From: Ulva prolifera
Taxonomy: Eukaryota; Chlorophyta; Ulvophyceae; Ulvales; Ulvaceae
Length of the DNA: 64,000 nt
Assembly: GCA_023078555.1 (NCBI GenBank)
Contig: CM041198.1
Span: forward strand, 8,045,836-8,109,835
Reading direction: 5' to 3'
The translations under genes and the position numbers were made by a program. Below are positions 36,701 through 47,309 of the stretch, piece after piece; the stretch's first letter is position 1, and every line of letters begins with the position of its first letter. Under the pieces are notes generated by a model. It was not told the origin of the DNA and did not search any database. It saw only the letters and a list, made by a program, of their open reading frames with translations.

Positions 36701-37714
36701 GAGATATGACATAGCTTGACACAACGTGGCTATCAACCACATGCCACACAGCGGCAGAGCTAAGGCTTCCTGCTGGGCGCTCAATCGGATGCTGCTCCAC
36801 GTGTCGTGACAGCTGAACGATTTGCCCTTGCCTCCGCAGTTGGTCAGCGCATGCCTCGTCGATCAGCAGGGCACATCAACATGCAACTGTGCCATAGAAA
36901 CCATGCAACAGGCCCTTCAGGCAGGCGACAGCAGCACCTCCATGCAGCCACTGCATTGCAGTGACACCTCTAGCCGCTCCCAGACCAATCTCTGTACATA
37001 CCCACTCTCATGTGCAGCTGCATCAGGGATGCACCATGCTACCAATAGAATGGAGCGACGACCACCTCCGATCTGACAGCCTGCAGCGGTCAATCATATC
37101 CCGACCTTGCGTAATTCTGTGAACACAGGGTAAGGCAATGCCACGATTACAGTCATTGTCGCTTGCGCCCTCGGGCCTCTGAGAAACGAGCCCAGGAACG
37201 CAAGTCTTCATGCAGCATGCATTTATCCGTACTGGGGCTGGGGCGCAGCGCATGCCCATCTGATGCACCTCAAAGACCACACAAGCTGGCGCAGCTGTCG
37301 TAGATCTGGGCATGACGAGCCCTTCAGCTAGAGACTGGCACCATCCCCTGGCACACAGCATCGAGACACGCGACCCCTTGCGCCATCTTTGTGTCGAGAC
37401 ATGGCCATGCACGCACACGATCTACCCCAACATAAGAGCAGCCTCTCAATTCGGCACCAGGAATGGAGCATGTTTCATGCACACTGTTCTGGTGCAGCCG
37501 CAGTATGTTCAGAAACACAACACGGCAAAAAGTCGGCTGCGAGGGGACGACCCGTGATACCCTCGGCCCATGGACCCCAGCCTCTTGTAATTTCCAGGGT
37601 GCTTCAAGAAAGGACGCACAATCCATCTCACTCTTCGGAGCGTGGACTTGTCTTCTGAACATGGATCTAAAACAATCGAGAAGCCTTTGCTGCGCACCCT
37701 GACATGCATGAGAA
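33745..37714. other. Gene-poor spacer, 4 kb
   Basis: Contains a 17-base C tract at 34889-34905 and a GC-rich island at 35040-35230 that might be an isolated exon; the best frame there, starting ASCIERQRLPLYNEHF, has no known domain. I found no supportable gene. Confidence 0.4.
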
Positions 37715-40700
37715 CTACACGCGTAGGCAGCTGGTGTTGAAGCCGAGCATCCCACACGGAGCAAAGAACCCCTCCACCTCCTTCGCGGCCCCCGCCTTGA
37801 ATTTGCGGGCAAAGAGGACGCACGAGTCCTGCAGGGTGGTGTGCGGCCATGCGCGCCGCAGCACCGCGCTTGCGCCGGCATCATCCTCGCCGCCGCTGCC
37901 ACCCTGCGCCTCGGCGGCGGCGGCCTGCGCCTCACGGAACAGCTCCCCCGCGCTGATGTAGGTGCTGTTTGCCTGGCTGTCGCAGTGCTGTGACCGCACG
38001 CGCTGCACACGACACCACCGCTTCTCAGCGTGCCTTCACACAGCATCATACATGCATGCATACGGCAGGTCGTCACATGCTCTCACACGCACACAACAAC
38101 CTACCGGCAGATCTGGTTCAGCCCGAAAGCGTTTCTCCCGTCTACTGCAAGTGCATGCTCCAGTGCATGCTGGCAGCCCGGGCGATGTACGTTCACAAAA
38201 TTGCAGCTGCCGGCAGTGGCATGCGTGTGCGATGTTCCCATCGCTGTCTGCCTCTTCGCATTCGTCCCTCTTAAACAGCTGCAGCTCCAGAGTGCCGGAG
38301 GCTGAGACAAGGAGAAGGGGGAGGCGCACGCGACGGATGTAGCCGGGGTCTTCGATCAGCATCGGCCGGCTGAAGCTGCCGGGGTGGCCCGCATTGTCCG
38401 ACCGGCTCCAGTCCACATGCGTCGAGAAGCCCTCCGTCTGCCACTCCGGCCCCACGAGGCCGTAGAAGTTCAGCTGCGACTTGATCATGCACTCGTCGCT
38501 CACGACGTTCACGACCCGCGACGCCGACCCCGGAAACAGCTTCAGCAGCGCCTCCATCTGTTCCCCCTCGCTCCACTGCTCCCACGGCACGGCCGCGAGG
38601 GCGGCGGTGTCGCGGGACGCGTTGCGGCACGCGCCGCTGGCGCAGCACGGCAGCGGCCAGGGGAGGCTGTACGGCCGCGCGTTGGGGTCGGACGCGTTGG
38701 CGACGGCGGTGGAGGCGTCGAGGAGGACTTCGATGAGCGGCCGGCCCTGCCTGGCCTGCGCGTCGCCTGCGCGCCACTACCAGCGTGAGGTGCTGAATGC
38801 ACAGCTGTGCACGGGTCCAAGCCCTGAGGCCGAGCACACTGTAGGGCATCAGCTGCGGAACTGTGGGTGAGGTACTGTGAAATCACATGAGACCGGGCAG
38901 TTGTATGGCAGAGCACCAAATGAGCATGCGTCAAAACGGTCGCTTTGGTAGCTTGGGTGAGGGGCCTCGGGCACATGCATACATGCTTAAACAACTGTAA
39001 CACAGCACAGTCCAGGGCGACGCACTCACGGCGGCGACTCCGGTGACTTGCGCGAGGCGCCCGTTCACGTACTGGCTACCGTTGTCGTGCGACTGCAGGA
39101 TGTCCTGCCGCCGCTGCTCCTCCTTCGAGTCCTCCTCCCGGTCCTCCCGCGACCTCCGCAGCAGCTCCCCCTGCAGCAGCCCCCGCCCCCGGCCCCCCTC
39201 CGCGGCCCGCAGCCCCCGCCCCGCCCCCTGTGTGCCGAGCAGCGAGTTCCAGATCTCCTCCCGCGCCGCGATCGCCTCTGCCGTGTCGCCCGCGTCGCCG
39301 CTGCGCGCCACGAGGTCCTCCCTCGGGGTGTCGAACGGCAGGTACGCCCACGACGGCGGCCGCAGCCGCATCTCGCGGCGGTACGCAGCGACGGCCTCGC
39401 GCTGCTCCGCGGACAGATCCGCGTCCGGGTGCGGCTCGCGCGCGCCCCAGCGCGGCAGCGCCCAGCCGCGGCCGCCGCCGCGGCCGACGCCGCGCGCCGG
39501 CGGCGCGCCGGCCGTGCCGGGCAGAATGCCCTCGAGCAGCTCGCCCTGGCTGAAGTTCGCCGGGAGCGCGCCGTGGCGCTTGAGCTGCAGGGCGGCGTTG
39601 CGCTCCGGGATGTGCACGCCGCGGCTGTACAGCCGCTCGACCTCGGGGAGCAGCACGGCGGCCTCGGAGAGGAACGCGCAGCGCCAGCGGCTGCCGCCGA
39701 AGGTGGCGAACCAGGCCTCGACGACGCGGTCGTGGACGGTGGCGGTGGCGGCGGCGCGTGTGAGGGACACCCACTGCGTCGTCTTGCTGAAGTGGTCCTT
39801 TGTGAAGGGTGCGACAAACATGTACGGGCTCACGGTCGACGACTCCTGCATGGCATGGTGTTGTCTTGTGGTCGTACGAATTGCAGAAACTTGGTGTGCT
39901 GTGCTTTGCGCAAGGACAGCTTGTGGTATATACTCTGAACCATGAACAGTGCATACATAGTTGAGCGTCTGCTGCCTGTCCAAGGTGAAACAGTAAGGCA
40001 ATTTGTGCGTGCAGAACGCGTGCAGGTGCTGCTGCGTGGCGCCCGCTTGTGTGCTGACTGTGGCTGACCATGGCGCTGCTCCACAGATGTGCGTGCTAGG
40101 TCGATTTATCTCGAGCTATGTTTGCATCATTACATAGGCAAACATCCAGCAGGGGCATAGACAATTCCACCATACGGGCCCGCATGTGAGACGTCCAGAA
40201 GACAGCACTTTGCAGCAATTCAGCTGGTGAAATATTGGCTAACATGTCACGACATGGGGATGGCAAGGAATCGCACCGAGTCGACATGCAGGAGCTCCTC
40301 GAAGGAGTAAGTCGGGCCCACGCGGCTCTTGTGGCTGAGCATGAGCTGCAGATAAAGAGCTCCAGCGTTGTAGAGCGGGATGTCTGACTCCGAGATCAGC
40401 ACAAACCGGGCGTTGGGCACCGCCTCATCATACAGGGCTGCCTCGAGCAACAGCAGCGACAGCACTCCGAGCTTGTGCGTGTAGCGCTCGGCAGCCAGGC
40501 TGGGCGTGATCTCTCGGCCGTGGAAGATGCTGTCTGTCGAGAAGCTGCCAGCGTCTGGGGGGTTGTGGACGTAGATGGAGAAGAGGGACTGCGAGGCGTA
40601 GATGGGGTGAGGCGAGGCGTCTGGGTCCTTCAGTCGAGCGTCTCTGCGGTGTAGAGGAGCATTTGGAGAGTTGAGCTTCCATGACTTTGACAGCTGTGAC

Positions 40701-41394
40701 GCTGCTTTCTGCAGAGGCACATGTGTGCTGAGGACTTGGCACGCTTGCATGAAGCTGTCATGCTCAAGGCTGGAGTCAGAAAAACATTAGGTCGTGCTAA
40801 GTGGCGTGAGAACTAGGAGCAAAGAATGGTGAATCGCTGGCATGGCTGATCTTGTTACCAATCGCAAATATTTGTTATCACAGCACCAGGAGATCCATTG
40901 ATGACGAACCAACACACTAGAAGCTGCAGCATCCAGACGCACTTGCGCTGCAGCGTGCTGTATACGAGCACCTGGCAGAACGGTGAAAGTGAAAACCATG
41001 CTACCATGACGTGGTTGCTGACATGAACAACCTGACAGCTCCACTGGAACAAACAAGTATGGACGTGCATTCGAGGTACATGTAGTTGGAATTAGCGTAC
41101 TTTGATCAGGGCGTTGTTTACGCAATCAGCGTCCTGCACGACGGTACTGGCCAGCATGCTTCCAGCTTCTCTCACACGTTTTCGGACATCTGCAGTCCGT
41201 TCTACCTCCATTACTTCATCCCACTGCCCCTGATTCAGTGCAGGAAGCTCCATGGATCCAATAGATCCAAGAAACCGCCTCCAAACACTCTCGAGTGGCA
41301 TGCTGCCGCGACTGACGAACAGCAGCGCAACGCGAGGACTCTGCAGAGCCACAGCCCCGGAGACGAGAAGGCAATACCATAGTAGCCGTATCAT
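37715..41394 (-). CDS. GT14-family glycosyltransferase (core-2/I-branching, xylosyltransferase-like)
   Basis: Type II membrane or secreted-pathway glycosyltransferase, probably Golgi. Exons: 41394-41101, 40708-40277, 39845-39030, 38755-38330 and 37972-37715; all phase 0, 741 residues. Residues 1-17 (MIRLLWYCLLVSGAVAL) form a signal anchor. GT14 landmarks: PRVALLFVSRGSMPLESVWR (about 20-39), FSIYVHNPP (141-149), RFVLISESDIPLYNAG (199-214), KTTQWVSLTR, VSDECMIKSQLNFYGL, THVDWSRS, and near the end SCVLFARKF. These fit the plant core-2/I-branching-like (formerly DUF266) group. It is nearly twice the usual length; extra sequence lies before FSIYVH and in the Gly/Arg/Ala-rich 816-bp third exon. Donors are GTACGC, GTGCGA, GTGAGT and GTGCGC. 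Acceptor substrate unknown. Confidence 0.88.
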
Positions 41395-41640
41395 TAACTA
41401 AGGCTGTATGTGCCGTCCGATTGCAGAGCGCAGGCCCCTTCGCGAGCGAAGGGGCGATCATGTTCAAGGCACGTCTACATCCATCGCTGGCATACGTCGG
41501 GCTGTTGCGAATCATTTGTAGAGACAACGGTCACGCCACTTAGGCCAACCAGCGCCGCGTTCGACGGTCAGACAGCGACGTGTGCGACACCTGTTCGCGG
41601 GCGGTTCGCTGCGTGTGCACAATCAGTGCATGCTGACTGG

Positions 41641-41990
41641 GTGTGTTACAAGGACAAAGGCAGCAAGGCGGGCAGCACCGCGAAAGAAGCAAACAGACGA
41701 AGCAAACACACAGACACCCACGCACGCGACACCCACCACGGCCAAAAAAAAAAACCCGCACCGGCGCAGAAGACACAGATCCGTAGACCGCCAAGCACAC
41801 ACCCACACACCCACAAACCCAAACCCACACACGCACGCACAAACCCCACGGCCGACACACAACAGCACAACCACCAGCACCACAACGCCCGCCGCCGTAC
41901 GACAGGGCCAAACCCAACACACTGCTGCCTGAGGCCGCCCATCATGGCCGCCCGATTGCCGGGGGCCGCCCTGGCCCCAACCCGCCCTGG
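41641..41990 (-). mobile_element. 5'-truncated LINE-like copy (3' tail only)
   Basis: Reverse complement of the tail at 11631-11945, about 85% alike by eye over 300 bp or more. On the plus strand it starts GTGTTACAAGGACAAAGGC, then AAGGCGGGCAGCACCGCGAA, followed by a long CA-rich stretch and a GC-rich end. Plus-strand frames across it are Thr/His-rich artefacts of the CA repeats. Confidence 0.7.
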
Positions 41991-42024
41991 TCTGGCCGCC
42001 CTGGCCCCAACCCTCCCTGGTCTG
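41965..42024. repeat. Tandem repeat, 2 x 30 bp
   Basis: Two adjacent copies of a unit starting GCCGCCCTGGCCCCAACCC, differing at one base. The first overlaps the inner end of the retroelement tail. Confidence 0.8.
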
Positions 42025-42233
42025 CTGACTGGGTGCATGGGCGAGCAGCACCTGTCCAGCTCAGGTGTCTACCTCCTCGAGCAGCTGCTCAAAAACAGTC
42101 AACAGACTCCTTCGGCCGGCGCCACTTTGCAGCATAAAATTGAGCAAGTCTGAGGCATGACAGCCACGAATCACTCCTGGTCTACGAAAGTGCATGGGGT
42201 CCGATAGATACCCAAGGCTCGCCCGGAACGTTT

Positions 42234-42301
42234 TGTTACAAGGACAAAGCGAGCGAGGCAGGTAGCACCGCGGGCAACAAGCAGGGGAACCGCACACCCG
42301 G
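42234..42301 (-). mobile_element. Short retroelement 3' tail
   Basis: Plus strand TGTTACAAGGACAAAGCGAG, then GAGGCAGGTAGCACCGCG, then AGGGGAACCGCACACCC. Same family as 41641-41990 and nearest to the copies at 60.9-61.2 kb. Confidence 0.65.
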
Positions 42302-42344
42302 GCTGCTACGACGTCAGCCACTGCGCCCATCGTGTTATGGGGCC

Positions 42345-42385
42345 GTAGTCAAAGCGGCGGGCAGCGCCGCAGGGACCGCGAATGC
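42345..42385 (-). repeat. Degenerate retroelement tail
   Basis: GTCAAAGCGGCGGGCAGCGC and the following GCAGGGACCGCG resemble the core of the tail family; the outer part is eroded. Confidence 0.4.
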
Positions 42386-43930
42386 ATGTGGTCCGGACTG
42401 TCCGGATTTGTCAATGTCCGGTACAGCCTGTCCGGTACAGCCTGAGACACGGCTGAACGCATTCAGATTTACTTCAACACTGGAGATATTGCGGTACCAA
42501 TTTAGATTCATTCAACAGTTGCTTTAATATGCTCCTTGCGCAATCAGCACTGCAAAACCAGCCGCACCGCGCCCGCTACAAGGGGCACTGCAGCCATGGG
42601 CACTGCAGCCACGTGCACGTGTGAGAGCTCAATCCTGCTCCCTCTGTACACCCAACTGTAAACTCTCATGCAGTCAGCGCATCATATGCACATGCATCTG
42701 CATATGCGTTGTGCATCAGTCACCCACGTCGCACCCCCCTCGCCCCCTTCCCCTTGCCAAGACGGCCAAGTTTGTTTGCCCCCCCCCCCCCCCCCCCCCG
42801 GGCCCCCCTGGCGGCCGGGCTGGCCATGCGTGTGGCCTGTTTGACGCGTCGAGCCAGCACCGATGCATGCCAGAAGTACATGGATTGTCAGCCCGCCCCC
42901 AAGCCAACATCGACATCAACATTGCAAGTGCATACAACCCTCCTAAACGCGGATGGACGCGGACCCGAGAGGGCCCCACAGGTTGGAGCTGTAAAATCCT
43001 GTCGCCTGAAACCAGGGGCCGACGCTTTGAGCGGCTTCCGGTATGCAGCTGTGGTGTCTATGTATCGGATCGGCGGCTCAGGTATCAGGTGCTAGTGCCC
43101 GCAGCGATGCAGTGCATGAGCTGACACATACGATGCAGCGGCTGCATGGGGGGCCGGGCCGCCACCCACTGCGCCCACTGCCGAGCCCGCCGCATTGCAT
43201 GCATGCGAGCATCGCGGTGCCGCTGCCCGCCTGCGGCATCTACGTTTGCCACAAATGCGTATCATGTCCAGTGCCATGGCTGCTGCGTAGCCGTTCAACT
43301 CACCATGGCCAGATTCATGAGGGTGTGTTTGGCCGTGAGAATGTGTACTGATGTGTATGGAGTTCGAGGCCAGCAGCTTGCCTTGTTAGATGTAGTTGGC
43401 CCGAACACAAGGGCGCGCACGCAGTTGCTGAAGGGATGGCCTCTCTGACCTGAAGGTGGCCGTGTCTGTGGCGCAGGTGCTCCCTGCTCGCAGCCACGGC
43501 CACATCAGGCCTGTAGCCTGCTGTCGAGGCTTTAGTAGCTGTGCCTCTGGATGGTGTCCGACTAATTGGCTGCTGTGAGCGTTGGTAGAAAGCTCCTCGC
43601 GTGGATACCGGTCGTTGCTGTATGGTGGTTGTTTTGAGTAGTTGCGCTGCCAAACAATGGCCCGAGAGATGTTGTTCGTTCATACTGAGCTGCTGTCGAG
43701 GCTTAGCATTCCGAATCACTGCGGCCCCACGGGCAAGGGGGCTCCCACGAGCGTGCATGTCGTCGGAGGGAAGGCTTTGAGGACCCCGTGCCCCCACACA
43801 GTGGGGCTCCAGCTAATGCTTGACACAATCCGCCACATCCCGGATTTTGGAATTGTCAATGTCCACATGGACATGACTATGTAATCATGCATTCATGGTG
43901 CCTAAGAGAATTCGATTCTTCACAGATACG

Positions 43931-43958
43931 CCACCACAGATACACATGTCTGTGGTGG
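43931..43958. other. Hairpin, perfect 10-bp arms
   Basis: CCACCACAGA and TCTGTGGTGG separated by 8 bases. No gene is recognised next to it. Confidence 0.6.
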
Positions 43959-44673
43959 GTCGAACAAGGCACACTTGCTGGGCACATCGGCTGAGAGGGG
44001 CTCATACAGTTGCAGGAATCTGAGCCTGTAGACTGTAGCTAGCTCCAGCCCTGGCGTTCCAGGCTTGCACATACGCCGGGTCTTTGTCTTGATGAAAGGC
44101 CATTAGGGATGTGCACGGGCAGTCATGGTTTGTGATACCATCCGGTCATGTCGATCGGTTGCTTCGTTCGTGTCCCTGGCTGTGCAGTCTGCGCAGGCTC
44201 TGGTGCTCCCTCCAGGCGAAGCGCAATTGAGAAATACATTTGTGATGTGCATCCGCTTACTGTGACCGCCTGCGTTTCGTCGTCCTGCCGGACACACGGC
44301 TCCAACTGGACTGCGAGCGGCACCGCTGGTGTGGGAGATGCAGCCGTGTGCGAGGCGAGCGTTCGGGATTCAGAGCAGCGGTGGTGTACGGGGCGCACAT
44401 GCATCAATTCTCGTGCAGGTAACAGTCACATGGCTTAGCCAGTGGTAGGAGGTTTGCCCGCCCTTCTGTGCCTGTGTGTTCCCTGTTTGAATTGTGTCCC
44501 GCCGGCATGCGCTACTGCATGCCTGACTTGAACGCAACAGCGTGCGGCTACACTTGTCATACGTGTCATATTACTTTGCTGCTTGGAGTTTGTGTTCATT
44601 GCTAGATGAATCTGCAGCTCCGTTGGCCCTCTGCAGAATTCAAAGTGGAAGGCCGAACCACCATATCTTATCT

Positions 44674-44926
44674 TTATTGCTGACACTTGAGCCTAGAAGT
44701 GCAAGCGCATTCAGTAACAAAGTGTTTCGATAGTTGAGGCACTTCGAGTGTTTGACGTTTGGTGTTTTTCTTGGCCCGGCAGTCCTTGCCCACGGAGCTC
44801 CTTGGCAGACCGCTACGCATCTCTTGACAATTTCGTAATGTCAACCCCTTCACATTATCAGCGATGAAGTATGTTGATCCATCACTCAAATTGACTGTGT
44901 GCCCGCTAGAGATCTGAACAAGTCTG
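44674..44926 (-). CDS. Possible exon of an unrecognised gene
   Basis: Minus-strand open stretch reading SGHTVNLSDGSTYFIADNV, then KGLTLRNCQEMRSGL, ending at a TAA at 44674. The composition looks more protein-like than neighbouring frames, but no family is recognised, no upstream exon is defined, and it could be chance. It ends about 170 bp left of the hAT-like element. Confidence 0.2.
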
Positions 44927-45092
44927 GTGACGTGACGATTGCGAGGGGCTGTGACTGCTATCTATACTCTGGCCAGACCTCTAGAGCTCTGTTCAAAAGT
45001 CACGCAAGAGAAGTTTTGCCTGTGGGCATCTGATCATGATGAACAGGTACGTCTCATCTTCGCAATTCTGATTGATGTTGGCGGCATTGATC

Positions 45093-45100
45093 GTGACGAA
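45093..45100. repeat. Target-site duplication, left copy
   Basis: GTGACGAA directly before the hAT-like element; identical to 46990-46997. Confidence 0.85.
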
Positions 45101-46989
45101 AGGGGGTCATGCACTCCCGCTAAAGGGTGGGGCCAGTAAGGGCGCGCAAATTCGACAGCGAATTTGCCAAATTGGGGAAGCATTTGAGTATTGTCTATGT
45201 TGTTTGGGCACTCTGGGAGGTTGATCCCAGCGTTGGGGAGCTTCCAACGGAAACGCGATGCCCCATTTCAGCGAGAACGGGCGATTCTCCCCAATCGCGC
45301 TTATTTGTTCCCCAACCGCGCGGCATCGTGTCCAGTGCACGGAGAACATCAAAAATAACATACAACACATGATTTTGTTGCTTCTGTTGGTACCTGGTAC
45401 ATTTTCGTTGTGTGCGTGGGTGACCTCACCATGTGTAACGACGTTGGGCTGCCGTGAACCTGTCTGACCATCGCCGGCTAGCGGTTATCTGGCTGTCAAT
45501 TGTTAAATTATAGTGTACTGAATGTATGTGCGTGTGGCATACAAAGGTTACCAACGTGATCCCGTGAGGTGCCAAGTGCCTGCGCGCGCATGCACCAGCA
45601 ATGGTAATGCCAGATTAATCTGCGATAGGACCATGCGGTAACATATTGCAGTTTTGCCAGACAGTAGCGCCTGCTGGCAAACTGGGTTGATGAATTGCGC
45701 ATCGGCGAGAGCAGAATGCGGTGATCATTCGCAACGCGACACAACTGCGACACATAAAATCATTCCACGGATACGCCGGAGGCTTATCAGCTAAAACATG
45801 GTTCACTTTCATGTAGCCTCCTTGCGAAAGACTGCACACATATGGTGCATGTACTGAAAATGCACATGTTGCAAGAGACTCACCGAGCCTACTCACCACC
45901 TCCCACTATACAACGATGAGACTACACAGGGCAGTCCAGGGATTCAGTGGAGTAAGCATTGATTCATGAGCTGCACGATCTGCGAACTATTTCCAGCTCT
46001 CCAGCTGCACGGAGGCCTTCACATTGCAACTGCTCTGAACCACCGTCTTTTTTTTCAATCGATGTCCACACGACACCGAGGAGATAGCTGGTTAGACAAT
46101 CTGCTAGCCCGCTTCAGTCAGCCACGAATCCACACCAGCGCACATCCACACTGGGCTACAGTGTATTGCAGCTGCCTTATCAAAGAGGCATCAGCTCAAC
46201 GAATGTGACACTTTCGATTACAAGCACCCAACACGTGCATATGGCGCGGACGACTCTTCCTTTAATATCAGACAATGTCGATTGGCAGCATCGTATCTTA
46301 ATGCAGCCGGATATGGTATATGGTTGCCATCGAGGCTGCTCATTGGCAGTGATAGCGATGCTACATTGCGATCATACGGTCCGCAGAATTGTAACTCATA
46401 GCTCTAAATACAAGTGGCTGAAATTGATTGAAGAGCTCTGACCTGGACGAGCAGAGTGATGCGATGGTGAATGACAACAAATCATGCACAGCTGTCTGTC
46501 AGCTGAGACGTGCTCCAACGGGAGAGGATGTATGCTGAACTGAGGTACATATTTCATGCATTAAATAGGTATCACACAAGTGTGTACACATTGAGTTCCG
46601 GGACGTAGTGGCATGATGGTCAGACTTCAGACCAAAACGTCACCACATGAGCACCTGGCGGGGCCATAGAAACAGGCGCGACCCTCCAGGGGCTCCTAAA
46701 TGCAAATATAGCCTACACAGAGATGTTTTGGGAAGGATTGGGCAAGCGGCTGTGCGATTGGGAAGGATCGGGGAGGATTGGGGAGCCGCGCTCCCCAAAT
46801 GGCGATTCTCCCCAACCCAAGAAGCCTGATCGGCGAATACGGGCCGATTTCCCCAATCGTACGAGTTAGACCTCCCAGATTGTGCATTAGACGTAAACAA
46901 TAGTCAAAAGCTTGCCCAATCATTCAAAATCGCTGTCAAATTTGCGCGCCCTTGCTGGCCCCACCCCTAGCGGGAGTGCATGACCCCCT
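45101..46989. mobile_element. Non-autonomous hAT-like DNA transposon
   Basis: 1889-bp element with terminal inverted repeats and a perfect 8-bp target-site duplication (GTGACGAA), the size typical of hAT elements. The left end starts AGGGGGTCATGCACTCCCGC, and the right end is its exact complement for the first 21 bases. Similarity stays high for about 55 bp and fades over about 200 bp. Subterminal regions carry many copies of TTGGGGA or TCCCCAA, like the subterminal transposase-binding motifs of hAT elements. The interior (about 45400-46600) is A/T-richer, and I see no transposase-like frame, so it depends on an autonomous relative. Eight-bp duplications also occur in P elements; hAT is the likelier assignment. 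Confidence 0.85.
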
Positions 46990-46997
46990 GTGACGAA
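46990..46997. repeat. Target-site duplication, right copy
   Basis: GTGACGAA directly after the hAT-like element. Confidence 0.85.
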
Positions 46998-47309
46998 CCC
47001 GTCCGTCGGCTCTGCAGTTGACCGCGCCATGGGCACATGCACATGCACCACTGCGCTGGGAAAACATGCAGCCATGACCGGCAATTCTAGTCAGATTTCT
47101 TCTTTGGACAGGGCCCTGCAGGGCGACTGACATCGGTGGATTACACGAGCCAGGCAACGAGCAGATGCGGCGTTCCCATAGCCACGCGTGCACCAGCGGT
47201 AGCTCCGGTAAGGAGTGCACGCGCTACAAAGCTCGCTGCTCCCACCATATCTGGTGCATCGCCAGGGCACATCTGACGTATCCATCACACATGTAGGTAG
47301 TCATCACTG
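46998..47309. other. 5' flank of the receptor-like kinase gene
   Basis: No clear exon. An exon carrying the signal peptide expected for the kinase may lie here or beyond the transposon, because a CAG acceptor candidate (TGATGTCAG) lies just after the ATG at 47310. Confidence 0.35.

Larger units (their letters stand above)
41395..45092. other. Spacer with retroelement tails and simple repeats
   Basis: Carries the repeat copies at 41641-42024, 42234-42301 and 42345-42385, a 21-base C tract (42779-42799), and a hairpin at 43931-43958. Between 42380 and 42450 the word TGTCCGG recurs several times. Apart from the weak exon candidate at 44674-44926 I can support no gene. Confidence 0.45.

Noticed and set aside
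38931..40071. Overlapping long frames on both strands around the GT14 third exon
   Set aside because: Shadows of one very GC-rich exon; only the frame with the GT14 motifs and phase-matching splice sites is kept.
41641..41960. Thr/His/Pro-rich protein frames across the CA-rich repeat, also at 11416-12048 and 60566-61270
   Set aside because: They are translations of the retroelement tail and its CA-rich stretch, with the same artefact at every copy.
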